DNA of 64,000 nucleotides from an uncultured Eubacterium sp. (GCA_934561395.1 CAKTGF010000007.1:12812-76811); one strand, 5' to 3'; shown: positions 17,801 through 26,153, numbered from the stretch's first letter. The notes: generated by a model from the letters alone, not told the origin. Numbers and translations: made by a program.

Positions 17801-17826
17801 GCGTAGCTTCGGCTACGCTCTTTTTG
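17801..17826 (+). terminator. Terminator of the ATP-grasp unit
   Basis: GCGTAGC-TTCG-GCTACGC, a 7-bp stem with a C(UUCG)G tetraloop, then CTCTTTTTG. Confidence 0.8.
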
Positions 17827-17881
17827 TATTTTTGAAACGAACAGAAAGGAAGGAAAACTTAAGGATTTAAAAACATATTAT

Positions 17882-17909
17882 AGGGATAGCCTCGGCTATC
17901 TCTTTTTTG
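17882..17909 (+). terminator. Second terminator, related to the ppdK terminator
   Basis: AGGGATAGCC-TC-GGCTATCTC followed by six T. It is nearly identical to 5281-5307, and the flanks also match, so it looks like a partial fourth copy of the hairpin end of the dispersed repeat. Confidence 0.75.
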
Positions 17910-17919
17910 TCGATATATG

Positions 17920-17948
17920 TTGATTTTTAAGAAAAATTAAGGTATAAT
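17920..17948 (+). promoter_or_regulatory. Promoter of zinc-ribbon membrane protein genes
   Basis: TTGATT, 17 bp, TATAAT, 47 bp before the ATG at 17996. A second TATAAT-like stretch (TATATAATA, 17973-17981) lies just before the ribosome site but has no -35. Confidence 0.65.
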
Positions 17949-17995
17949 GAATTGGTAGATTTAATGTATTTAGTATATAATACGGAGGAGAGAGT

Positions 17996-19432
17996 ATGAA
18001 TTGTCCAAAATGTGGGGCGTTTAACACTGATGACGCACTTAATTGCACCACTTGCGGAGAGGTGTTAAAAACAAGCTATGAGGGTCCGATTGAAACGGCG
18101 GATCCGAATAATAACGAATATCAACCGCAGCCGCAGCAGCCTGTTTATCAGGCAGCACCGGGCTATCAGCAGCAGGGCTACGACCAGTTTCAGCCTCAAT
18201 ATCAAACCATTGAGCCTGCAACGGCGCCTACACCTAAAAAAGATACAAAGAAAATTGTTACAATTGCAGTTGCGGCAGTTGTCCTTATTGCTGTAATAGT
18301 CGGCGGTATTTTCATTTATAAATATTTTTCATCACGAGTAAATGTTGACGATTATATCGGCAACGAAAACGAGGTTGTAACTTTCAGCGGATATGACGGC
18401 TACGGCGTAGTTAACTACGCAAACGAGGACATTATTGATTTCTTTGAGATTTATAACGACCTTGGGGGCGAGCCCTTCGGCGATTTCAGCTCTTATGACG
18501 ATTATGCGGCAATGTCTGAGAAAAAACAAAAGCAGGCAGACAAATTTATGAAAGCCTTTAAGGTTAAATTTGATAACGAAACCGAATTGAAAAACGGCGA
18601 CACGGTAACATTAACCATTTCTATTGATTGCGACAGAATTAACGATAACTTTGAGTTTGAAAACAAGCTTGTGGGTAATGAGGAATACACAAAGACATTA
18701 ACCGTAAGCGGCCTTAAGGAAATGCAGGAAATTGACCCGTTTGAGTTGGTTTCGTCAGTTGTTTATGACAACACCGGCTACAGCCCTTCAGCATCGCTTA
18801 CATTCAGCGATACCGAAAAGACCTACGGCGATTTTACCGTTAAAATTGACAATAGCTACGGTAATGGTGAAATATTAATTTACGATTCGGCGTCAAATGA
18901 AATTGCATATTATTACTATAATGTTGATGCAGAAAGCTATTCGGGCTCAGGGGATATTACCGTTTCTATTGACGACAGCAATTATCCCGTTTCAACCCTT
19001 AATGAATCGGGTATTAACCTTACAACCACATCAAAGGATTTCACACCTGATACAGTAAGCTATCTTTCAAAGGGCGACAATCTTTCGGAATCCGATTACA
19101 ACGATTTTAAGGACAAGGCAGATACCTCCGCCAAGGAGTATTTTGACGGCGAGAGCCCTAAATTTAAAAAGTCATACTTTGGCTATGATTCATCGGATAA
19201 CGATAATGTAATAGTATTTGTATATTCATACACCTATGAAAATTGGGACGGCAGCAAGGAAACCTACTACGGCTATGTTGATTTTAATGACATTAAGGTT
19301 GATTCAAAGAACAACATTGTAAACGCCGACAGCATTGATTCATATCGTGGCGGTAGCTATTCTTCACTTTCAGACCTTGAATCAGCATATAAAGACAGCT
19401 ATCCCCAATTAAATTCAATTTCAGTTAAATAA
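17996..19432 (+). CDS. Zinc-ribbon, single-TM membrane protein with large extracytoplasmic region
   Basis: A 478-residue protein. An N-terminal zinc ribbon (CPKCGAF...NCTTCGEV, residues 3-23) is followed by a Gln/Pro/Tyr-rich linker (about 40-75), one membrane helix (about 86-106), and a 370-residue outer part rich in Asp, Ser and Tyr with beta-like segments. The outer region seems to repeat a motif pairing KNGDTVTLTIS with SYGNGEILIYDS. Such zinc-ribbon plus TM plus beta-domain proteins are common and uncharacterised in Clostridia. GGAGGAGAG precedes the ATG. The next gene, 23 bp on, encodes another zinc-ribbon membrane protein, suggesting a joint role. No function can be assigned. Confidence 0.75.
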   Translation: MNCPKCGAFNTDDALNCTTCGEVLKTSYEGPIETADPNNNEYQPQPQQPVYQAAPGYQQQGYDQFQPQYQTIEPATAPTPKKDTKKIVTIAVAAVVLIAVIVGGIFIYKYFSSRVNVDDYIGNENEVVTFSGYDGYGVVNYANEDIIDFFEIYNDLGGEPFGDFSSYDDYAAMSEKKQKQADKFMKAFKVKFDNETELKNGDTVTLTISIDCDRINDNFEFENKLVGNEEYTKTLTVSGLKEMQEIDPFELVSSVVYDNTGYSPSASLTFSDTEKTYGDFTVKIDNSYGNGEILIYDSASNEIAYYYYNVDAESYSGSGDITVSIDDSNYPVSTLNESGINLTTTSKDFTPDTVSYLSKGDNLSESDYNDFKDKADTSAKEYFDGESPKFKKSYFGYDSSDNDNVIVFVYSYTYENWDGSKETYYGYVDFNDIKVDSKNNIVNADSIDSYRGGSYSSLSDLESAYKDSYPQLNSISVK

Positions 19433-19455
19433 ATGCTTTAAAGGAGGAATTAATT

Positions 19456-19959
19456 ATGGCATTTTGTAAATATTGTGGCAGAGATATTCCTGAGGGCGAA
19501 AACTGCACATGCCCACAAGCACTTGCCGACCTTCAGGCAGCGGCAGAGGCACAGGCTGCACAGGCAGCACCTGTTCAACCTGTAAATGATGTTGACCCAA
19601 CAATGGGCTATCAGCCACCGGTTCAACCTGTTCAACCACCGGTTCAGCCACCTTTGACACCACCTATTCAACCTGTAAGAGCGCCAAAATCAACAAAGCC
19701 TCGTTCAGCTTATGTTGCGGCTATTTTACATATTTTGTTTGGCGTTTTAGGCCTTGGTTATTATTACCGTGGCGAAAAAGAAAAGGCAAAGAACTGCTGG
19801 ATTATGCTTATTGCAGGTGCTGCAGGCTCATTGGTTTTCGGACTTGGTGCAATTGTTATTCTCGTTTGCCAAATCATCAACTTTGTTGAGGGTGTAAAGC
19901 TGTTTGCAGGTGAATATCCTGTTGACGCTTACGGCAGAGAACTTGTTCAGGAATTTTAA
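19456..19959 (+). CDS. Zinc-ribbon, TM2-like membrane protein
   Basis: A 167-residue protein starting with a zinc ribbon (FCKYCGRDIPEGENCTCPQ). An Ala/Gln then Pro-Val-Gln repeat linker (residues 25-75, with repeated PVQPPVQPP units) leads to two membrane helices of the TM2 type. The second half contains HILFGVLGLGYYYRGEKEKA, matching the TM2 pattern of a helix, a G-x-H/Y-x-F/Y-Y turn and a second helix. AAGGAGG lies 8 bases before the ATG. Probably cotranscribed with the gene before it. Function unknown. Confidence 0.78.
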   Translation: MAFCKYCGRDIPEGENCTCPQALADLQAAAEAQAAQAAPVQPVNDVDPTMGYQPPVQPVQPPVQPPLTPPIQPVRAPKSTKPRSAYVAAILHILFGVLGLGYYYRGEKEKAKNCWIMLIAGAAGSLVFGLGAIVILVCQIINFVEGVKLFAGEYPVDAYGRELVQEF

Positions 19960-19981
19960 TTACTTATTGTAACTAAGCATT

Positions 19982-20008
19982 AATCCCACTGTCTATGACG
20001 GTGGGATT
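19982..20008 (+). terminator. Terminator after the zinc-ribbon pair
   Basis: AATCCCACTGTC / GACGGTGGGATT with one mismatch and a 3-base loop, then TTTTGTTTT. Confidence 0.8.
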
Positions 20009-20315
20009 TTGTTTTGCCTTTTGCGGCACAACAGCTTGTGCCTATTGCAAAAATGTCTTTTTCACAATATTACAAATTGTAATATTTGCTTTATATGAAA
20101 AGTCGTTTTTGCTTTGTTTTTGGGAATTTGTGTATTTTTGACACACTACATTTAGTATTTATCCCTTTGGGTTGCTTAAAAATTAACACAATATCTTGTA
20201 TATTTTTTCAAAAACATATTGACAATGCACAAGGTATTTGATATTATGTAAAAGGTTTCATATTTAAAGGTTACATTTTGTAATAATTAGGGTAAAGTTT
20301 AGAGGTAGATGAAAA
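20009..20315 (+). promoter_or_regulatory. nrdD upstream region with two probable NrdR boxes and promoter
   Basis: About 300 bp without a gene. Two 16-mers, ACACTACATTTAGTAT (20143-20158) and ACACAATATCTTGTAT (20186-20201), resemble the NrdR box (ACACWATATATWGTGT-like). They are 43 bp apart start to start, about four helical turns. Downstream is a near-perfect promoter, TTGACA (20219-20224), 17 bp, TATTAT (20242-20247). NrdR boxes usually overlap the promoter; here they lie just upstream, so either bending or a second promoter is involved. A palindromic ATTACAAATTGTAAT lies at 20069-20083. Confidence 0.55.
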
Positions 20316-22517
20316 ATGAAAATTATTAAGAGAAACGGCTCCGAGGCTGACTTCGATTTAGAAAAAATAGTTGTTGCCGTATCAAAGGCCAACCAGGCAA
20401 GTGAGAAAAAGGAGCTTACAGCCAGCCAGATTCATGACATTGCCGAGTATGTAGAGTTTAAAATTGCAAAGGCAAGCAGGTCGCTGTCGGTTGAGGAAAT
20501 CCAGGATATTGTAGAAGACCAAATCATGGCAAAGGGTGCTTTTGAAACGGCAAAGCGCTATGTAAGATACCGTTACACACGTTCCCTTGTTCGTAAGGCA
20601 AACACAACGGATAACCAAATTCTTTCTCTTATAGAATGTAATAACGAAGAGGTTAAACAGGAGAATTCAAACAAAAACCCAACCGTTAACTCGGTTCAGC
20701 GTGACTATATGGCAGGCGAGGTTTCAAAGGATATTACAAAAAGAATTCTTTTGCCCCAGGATATTGTGGAGGCTCACGAGCAGGGCTTAATCCATTTCCA
20801 CGACGCAGACTATTTTGCACAGCACATGCACAACTGCGACCTTGTAAATCTTGAGGATATGCTGCAAAACGGCACCGTCATTTCGGAAACTATGATTGAA
20901 AAGCCCCACAGCTTTTCAACAGCCTGCAACATTGCAACGCAAATTATTGCGCAGGTTGCATCGTCACAATACGGCGGCCAATCAATTTCGCTGGCACACC
21001 TTGCCCCCTTTGTGCAGGTAAGCCGTGAAAAAATCAGAAAGCAGGTTGCCGCAGAGTCAGAGGAGTTCGGCTACAAAATGAACGAGGAGCAAATTACCGC
21101 TCTTGCCGAAAAGCGCCTTAGGGACGAGGTTGCCCGTGGCGTTCAAACCATTCAGTATCAGGTGGTTACTCTTCTTACAACAAACGGTCAGGCTCCGTTT
21201 GTAACCGTGTTTATGTATCTTAACGAGGCTAAAAACGAGCAGGAGAAGAAGGACCTTGCCCTTATTATTGAGGAAACACTCCGCCAAAGAATTCAGGGCG
21301 TAAAAAATGAAGAGGGCGTGTGGATTACCCCTGCATTTCCAAAGCTTATTTACGCTTTGGAGGAGGATAATATCAAGGAGGGCGCTCCTTACTACTACCT
21401 TACAGAGCTTGCGGCTCAATGCACAGCAAAGCGTATGGTGCCCGATTATATAAGCGAAAAGGTAATGCTTGAACTTAAGGGCGATGTTTACACCTGCATG
21501 GGCTGCCGTTCATTTTTAACACCTGACCGCTTTACCGATAACGGAATAGGCAACATTGCAAACGCAAAGAATTACGAGCCGGGCAAGCACAAATATTACG
21601 GCAGATTCAATCAGGGCGTTGTTACAATTAACCTTGTTGATGTTGCGTGCTCCTCAGGCGGCGATATGACAAAGTTTTGGAAGATATTTGATGAAAGACT
21701 TGACCTTTGCCACAGGGCGCTTATTTGCCGCCACAACAGGCTTATGGGCACTGTTTCAGACGCTGCACCGATTCTTTGGCAGCACGGCGCACTGGCAAGG
21801 CTTAAGAAAGGCGAAACCATTGATAAGCTGCTGTTTGACGGCTATTCAACAATTTCGCTGGGCTATGCAGGCTTATATGAATGCACAAAGTATATGACCG
21901 GCAAATCACACACCGACGAAAACGGCGGCAAGGAATTTGCACTTTCAGTAATGCAGTATATGAACGACGCCTGCGCAAAGTGGAAGGCAGCGGAAAACAT
22001 AGATTATTCAATCTACGGTACTCCTCTTGAATCAACCACGTACAAATTTGCCAAAAACCTTCAAAAGCGTTTTGGCATTATCAAGGGCGTAACCGATAAA
22101 AACTACATTACAAATTCATATCATGTTCATGTAACCGAAAAAATTGACGCATTTACAAAGCTTAAATTTGAAAGCGAATTTCAGGCTCTCTCTCCCGGCG
22201 GAGCAATCAGCTATGTTGAGGTTCCCAATATGCAAAACAACATTCCGGCAGTTTTGCAGGTAATGAAATTTATTTACGACAATATTATGTATGCCGAGCT
22301 TAACACCAAAAGCGATTACTGCCAGGTTTGCGGCTACGACGGCGAAATTCAGATTGTTGAAAATGAGGACGGAAAGCTCATTTGGCGTTGCCCCAAATGC
22401 GGTAACGAGGACCAGGACAAGATGAATGTTGCACGCCGTACCTGCGGCTATATCGGCACACAGTTCTGGAACCAGGGCAGAACCCAGGAGATTAAGGAAA
22501 GAGTTTTACATTTATAA
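20316..22517 (+). CDS. nrdD: Anaerobic ribonucleoside-triphosphate reductase
   Basis: A 733-residue class III ribonucleotide reductase making dNTPs without oxygen. The N-terminal ATP-cone (residues 1-90, KRNGSEADFDLEKI) is the allosteric site. The glycyl-radical barrel follows, then a C-terminal zinc site (CQVCGYDG...CPKCGN) and the radical loop RRTCGYIGTQFW with Gly711 as the probable radical residue. The length is typical. Activation needs NrdG, encoded 192 bp downstream from its own promoter. Expression is probably controlled by NrdR from the boxes upstream. Confidence 0.97.
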   Translation: MKIIKRNGSEADFDLEKIVVAVSKANQASEKKELTASQIHDIAEYVEFKIAKASRSLSVEEIQDIVEDQIMAKGAFETAKRYVRYRYTRSLVRKANTTDNQILSLIECNNEEVKQENSNKNPTVNSVQRDYMAGEVSKDITKRILLPQDIVEAHEQGLIHFHDADYFAQHMHNCDLVNLEDMLQNGTVISETMIEKPHSFSTACNIATQIIAQVASSQYGGQSISLAHLAPFVQVSREKIRKQVAAESEEFGYKMNEEQITALAEKRLRDEVARGVQTIQYQVVTLLTTNGQAPFVTVFMYLNEAKNEQEKKDLALIIEETLRQRIQGVKNEEGVWITPAFPKLIYALEEDNIKEGAPYYYLTELAAQCTAKRMVPDYISEKVMLELKGDVYTCMGCRSFLTPDRFTDNGIGNIANAKNYEPGKHKYYGRFNQGVVTINLVDVACSSGGDMTKFWKIFDERLDLCHRALICRHNRLMGTVSDAAPILWQHGALARLKKGETIDKLLFDGYSTISLGYAGLYECTKYMTGKSHTDENGGKEFALSVMQYMNDACAKWKAAENIDYSIYGTPLESTTYKFAKNLQKRFGIIKGVTDKNYITNSYHVHVTEKIDAFTKLKFESEFQALSPGGAISYVEVPNMQNNIPAVLQVMKFIYDNIMYAELNTKSDYCQVCGYDGEIQIVENEDGKLIWRCPKCGNEDQDKMNVARRTCGYIGTQFWNQGRTQEIKERVLHL

Positions 22518-22555
22518 TTTAAGCTTATCGGGCTTCAATTTAAAGGCAATTTATA

Positions 22556-22583
22556 AAGCAGGAGCCCGCAGCTCCTGCTTTTT
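22556..22583 (+). terminator. nrdD terminator
   Basis: AAGCAGGAGC-CCGCA-GCTCCTGCTT followed by TTT. It separates nrdD from nrdG, which has its own promoter. Confidence 0.85.
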
Positions 22584-22636
22584 CTGCACCAAGGGATTTA
22601 TCACAAACTGCAGGGGATGTTAAATTTTAAACCGCA

Positions 22637-22665
22637 TTGACATTTTATGTGCCAATGTGTATTAT
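22637..22665 (+). promoter_or_regulatory. nrdG promoter
   Basis: TTGACA, 17 bp, TATTAT, 44 bp before the nrdG ATG. It has the same -35, spacer length and -10 as the nrdD promoter. I see no NrdR box here. Confidence 0.75.
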
Positions 22666-22709
22666 AGAATCAAACAGCTACCGGCGAAAGTGGGAAAAGA
22701 GGTTTTTGT

Positions 22710-23240
22710 ATGAATTATGCTGAAATCAAAACAACTGACATTGCCAACGGCGAGGGTGTAAGAACATCATTATTTGTTTCGGGCTGCAGGCACCACTGCA
22801 AGGAGTGCTTTAACGAGGTAACCTGGGATTTCGGCTACGGAGAGCTTTTTACCGAGGCAACGATGGAGGAAATTTTTGACTCCGTTGACCACAGCTGGAT
22901 AAACGGCATTACAATTTTGGGCGGCGAGCCCTTTGAGCCTGAAAATCAGCGAGTGCTGGTGCCGTTTCTTGTAATGTTCCGTGAAAAATTCCCGGATAAG
23001 AATGTTTGGTGCTACACCGGATTTACAATTGAGCAGATTTTAGGCAAAAGCGAGCCTAAAAGCAGGGCGGCAACGGATATTTCAAACGAAATGCTGTCCC
23101 TTATAGATGTTTTGGTTGACGGACCCTATGTGGCGTCAATGCACGATATATCGTTAAAATTTCGTGGTTCGTCAAACCAAAGAGTAATTGATGTGAAAAA
23201 ATCAATTGATGAAAACAAAATAGTTTTGTATTTGGATTAA
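22710..23240 (+). CDS. nrdG: Anaerobic ribonucleotide reductase activating protein
   Basis: A 176-residue radical SAM enzyme that places the glycyl radical on NrdD. The cluster motif is GCRHHCKECFN (C-x3-C-x2-C), preceded by ADGEG-like NGEGVRTSLFVSG and followed by ITILGGEPFEPEN (the GGE motif for SAM). Small size without extra domains is typical. It is unusual only in being transcribed separately from nrdD, with a terminator and a promoter between them. A strong terminator follows. Confidence 0.95.
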   Translation: MNYAEIKTTDIANGEGVRTSLFVSGCRHHCKECFNEVTWDFGYGELFTEATMEEIFDSVDHSWINGITILGGEPFEPENQRVLVPFLVMFREKFPDKNVWCYTGFTIEQILGKSEPKSRAATDISNEMLSLIDVLVDGPYVASMHDISLKFRGSSNQRVIDVKKSIDENKIVLYLD

Positions 23241-23249
23241 GAAATAAGA

Positions 23250-23287
23250 AAAATCCCGTTAATACGCAAGTATTAACGGGATTTTTT
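23250..23287. terminator. Bidirectional terminator, nrdG and fumarate operon
   Basis: A perfect 16-bp stem AAAATCCCGTTAATAC / GTATTAACGGGATTTT with a GCAA tetraloop and T-runs both ways. It closes nrdG and the eleven-gene minus-strand operon. Confidence 0.9.
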
Positions 23288-23298
23288 ATGTGTATTAA

Positions 23299-24513
23299 TC
23301 AGCAAAACATTATAATAAGTTTTGATGCAAGCACAATTGTAATAAGTGCAATGGGGTATGTTGCTGCGTAGGCAGCGGCAATATCTTCAGTGCCTGCAAC
23401 GCTGATAAGTGTGCCCAGCGCCGGTGTTGATGTCATACCGCCGGTTATTGAGCCCAGGTTGTTAAGAAGTGGCAGCTTCAAAACATGCTTTGCAAATAAA
23501 AATCCTATAACCATTGGCACAACGGTCATAATTGCGCCGTATAAGAAATAGATGGGTTCAAAATACTGAACGAATTTTGCTCCGCCTGAAATGCCTGCGC
23601 CGATTAAAAACAGCATAAGCCCAAGCTCACGTAGCGAACGCAGGGTGCTGACAGGCGGTGTAATAGATATTTTGCCCACTTTGCCGAAGTGGCCGAGAAC
23701 CAGGGCAACCAAAATACAGCCGCCGGTGGTGGTAAGCGAAAAGCCTGAAATTTTAATTGAGCCGATGATAACGCCGAAGATTGCCGCCAATGAAAAGGCC
23801 ATAAAGCCGAAGCTGTCAATTTTAATCAGCTTTTCATCGGATTGCTTGCCTTGCTCATTGCCCGAAAGCTCGGAAATATTTTTGATTTCCTCAGCCATAT
23901 TTGCCTTTGAAAGCTTTGGCACAAGTTGAACAAAAAGCACAACGCCGATAACGCCGAACAAATATGCAATTGCGTAGCCGGCAGACACAGCGTCCTCAAA
24001 ATCTGCGCCCACAGCCTCCTTTGAGGCGGAAAACGCAGGGGTTGATGTTAACGCACCTGCCAGCAGGCCAACCATTGTTGACTTGAATTCTTCGTGTGAA
24101 AGCTGGGTTATGCTGCCGCCGATAAAAATGCAGGCAACGCAAACCACTGCGGCCGATAAAATGATTACCAGGCCGATTAAAACATAGGACTTAAAGTTAC
24201 GCTTAATATCCCTGAAGAACTTAGGGCCTGCAATGTAGCCTACGGAGGTTACAAAGAATATTAAACCTAAGTTTTCAATAATTTTTAGGGCGTCCTTTAC
24301 AAACACCTGGTCGCCCACAACAAGCTGCGCCGACAGGGTGGGGAAAAGGAATGCCCCGAACAGCAGGGCAATGATGAATACTCCTGCTGTTCCAAGGCTT
24401 ACGCCTTTAATTGTGATTCTGCCCAGCATATATCCCACTGCGGTAATTGCAAAAACAACGAAAATCAAAAATGCAGTACCGCTTATGGATAAAACTCCGT
24501 TAAATAAATTCAT
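23299..24513 (-). CDS. AspT/YidE-like exchanger (AAE family), probable dicarboxylate or amino-acid antiporter
   Basis: A 404-residue membrane protein with about 10-11 helices arranged as two similar halves. Each half carries a G-A-L/M-T-S-T-P-A motif: GALTSTPAFSASKEA in the first, GGMTSTPALGTLISVAG in the second. This is the aspartate:alanine exchanger (AAE) fold, but without the cytoplasmic TrkA_C domains normally between the halves; only a short charged loop is present. Last gene of the fumarate operon, 12 bp after the flavoprotein. Context suggests it moves fumarate, succinate, malate or aspartate, an inference that fits the AAE family but is unproved. AAGGCGG precedes the start. Confidence 0.75.
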   Translation of the reverse strand: MNLFNGVLSISGTAFLIFVVFAITAVGYMLGRITIKGVSLGTAGVFIIALLFGAFLFPTLSAQLVVGDQVFVKDALKIIENLGLIFFVTSVGYIAGPKFFRDIKRNFKSYVLIGLVIILSAAVVCVACIFIGGSITQLSHEEFKSTMVGLLAGALTSTPAFSASKEAVGADFEDAVSAGYAIAYLFGVIGVVLFVQLVPKLSKANMAEEIKNISELSGNEQGKQSDEKLIKIDSFGFMAFSLAAIFGVIIGSIKISGFSLTTTGGCILVALVLGHFGKVGKISITPPVSTLRSLRELGLMLFLIGAGISGGAKFVQYFEPIYFLYGAIMTVVPMVIGFLFAKHVLKLPLLNNLGSITGGMTSTPALGTLISVAGTEDIAAAYAATYPIALITIVLASKLIIMFC

Positions 24514-24525
24514 AAGCTAACCGCC

Positions 24526-26139
24526 TTACTTTGCCTCAAAACGAGGGTTACCGTGGGTGTAGGTAGGAAGCAGCTTGGGAGAAACGGTATCGCTTTCAAT
24601 GCCGGAATCCTTAATCTGCTTCTCAAATTCGTTAATATGCTCAAGAGTAAGGTCGCCGAGTTTAACGTTCTTTGATTTTTCAGAGGCATTTTTGCCTGCG
24701 TTTCTGCCGAAAACGATAATATCAAGCAGTGAGTTACCCATAAGTCTGTTTCTGCCGTGAATACCACCTACAGCCTCGCCTGCAACATAAAGGTTTTCAA
24801 TATTTGTCATACCGTTTGCGGCAATGTCAAGGCCGCCGTTTTGATAGTGTAGGGTTGGGTAAACAAGGATTGGCTCCTTGCGAATATCAATGCCGTATTT
24901 GCCGAACATTCTCATCATGGCAGGTATTCTCTTTTCAATGGTTCCCTCGCCGTTTTTAAGCTCAATCATAGGTGTGTCGAGCCAAACGCCGATTCCGTCG
25001 TCGGTATGAACACCGTTGCCGTTGGTTGAACATTCTCTGATAATTGACGCAGCGGAAACATCACGGGTTTCAAGGGGATGCATAAATGCCTCGCCGTTAA
25101 CATTAATAAGCTTTGCGCCCAGGGAACGAACCTTTTCTGTAACAAGAGCACCGAAGATTTGCTCGGGGTAAGCGGCGCCTGTGGGGTGGTATTGAAGGGT
25201 GTCGGCATAAAGGAGCTTTGCGCCAACCCTGTAGCCGAGAACAAGACCGTCTGCGGTTGCACCGTAGTGGTTTGAGGTTGGGAATCCCTGATAGTGAAGC
25301 CTGCCTGCACCGCCTGTTGCAATAATAACTGTTTTAGCCTTTGCAACAAGAAGGTCGCCGGTTTCCATATTCATAAGAACTGCGCCGGCAATTTTGCCCT
25401 CGGTATCCTTAATAAGCTCAACAGCTGCAGTAAAATCAACAATAGGAATTTGCCTGTTTTGAACCTCGTCACGCAGGGTTCTCATAATCTCTGCGCCTGA
25501 ATAGTCCTTTGCGGCATGCATTCTTTTTCTTGATGTTCCGCCACCGTGGGTGGTAATCATTGTGCCGTCCTCTGCCTTGTCAAATTCAACACCAAGGTTG
25601 TTTAACCACTGAATAGCCTCGGGTGCCTCGTTAACAAGCTTGTATAATAATTCGGGCTTTGCGGCAAAATGGCCGCCGCCGAATGCGTCGATATAGTGGA
25701 TTGCAGGGCTGTCGTTTGGTTTGTCGGCAGCCTGAATACCGCCCTCGGCCATCATTGTGTTAGCGTCGCCCATACGAAGCTTTGTGGCAATCATTACCGA
25801 GGCACCGTTGTTATCAGCCTCAATTGCGGCAGATGCGCCTGCACCGCCGCCGCCGATAATAAGCACATCAACATCATAATCGGGGTTGTCAAGATTTACG
25901 CTGTCAGCCTTAATTCTTGAATGAGCCTGTAAAAGTTCTGCAAGCTCGGTGGGAACTTTTTCCCCTGCGTTAGGGCCGATTTTAAGGGTTCTGAACTCGC
26001 CGTCCTTATAGTCGGGGTGGTATGTTGCAAGGAGAGTGTCCTTTTCCTCGGCAGTCATTCTGCGTGGCTCAAGCTCTGCATTTTTTGCTCTTGCCGCCGC
26101 AACCTTTTCCATTGATTCAAGCATTTCTTTGTTATACAT
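24526..26139 (-). CDS. Fumarate reductase flavoprotein subunit, soluble TfrA/FrdA-like
   Basis: A 537-residue FAD protein of the fumarate reductase/succinate dehydrogenase/aspartate oxidase family. An 87-residue N-terminal extension precedes the FAD-binding VLIIGGGGAGASAAIEA. Catalytic elements are conserved: QYHPTG, TEKVRS (proton-shuttle Arg region), HYQNGG (substrate His) and NRLMGNS (substrate Arg). The His that covalently binds FAD in membrane FrdA/SdhA is replaced: RSHT-x-A-E-G-G there is DANTMMAEGG here, so FAD is probably non-covalent, as in soluble fumarate reductases. No membrane-anchor gene is nearby. It follows its iron-sulfur partner by 14 bp. The direction, fumarate to succinate, is inferred from context. 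Confidence 0.88.
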   Translation of the reverse strand: MYNKEMLESMEKVAAARAKNAELEPRRMTAEEKDTLLATYHPDYKDGEFRTLKIGPNAGEKVPTELAELLQAHSRIKADSVNLDNPDYDVDVLIIGGGGAGASAAIEADNNGASVMIATKLRMGDANTMMAEGGIQAADKPNDSPAIHYIDAFGGGHFAAKPELLYKLVNEAPEAIQWLNNLGVEFDKAEDGTMITTHGGGTSRKRMHAAKDYSGAEIMRTLRDEVQNRQIPIVDFTAAVELIKDTEGKIAGAVLMNMETGDLLVAKAKTVIIATGGAGRLHYQGFPTSNHYGATADGLVLGYRVGAKLLYADTLQYHPTGAAYPEQIFGALVTEKVRSLGAKLINVNGEAFMHPLETRDVSAASIIRECSTNGNGVHTDDGIGVWLDTPMIELKNGEGTIEKRIPAMMRMFGKYGIDIRKEPILVYPTLHYQNGGLDIAANGMTNIENLYVAGEAVGGIHGRNRLMGNSLLDIIVFGRNAGKNASEKSKNVKLGDLTLEHINEFEKQIKDSGIESDTVSPKLLPTYTHGNPRFEAK

Positions 26140-26153
26140 ATCGGTGCACCTCC

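Larger units (their letters stand above)
17672..17995 (+). other. Intergenic region with two terminators and a promoter
   Basis: A 324-bp gap. It has an AT-rich start with no ORF of note, a UUCG-loop terminator at 17801-17826, a second terminator at 17882-17909 sharing its stem and flanks (ACATATTA before, TGTCGATA after) with the ppdK terminator/repeat junction, and the promoter of the zinc-ribbon gene at 17920-17948. Confidence 0.7.

Noticed and set aside
19620..19680. CRISPR-like short repeats with CAACCTGTTCAACCACC
   Set aside because: These are codon-level repeats of the Pro-Val-Gln linker of a coding gene, with no spacers.
24526..26139. A second L-aspartate oxidase
   Set aside because: A clear nadB is present at 53488; this gene has its own FrdB-type partner and the long N-terminal extension of soluble fumarate reductases.
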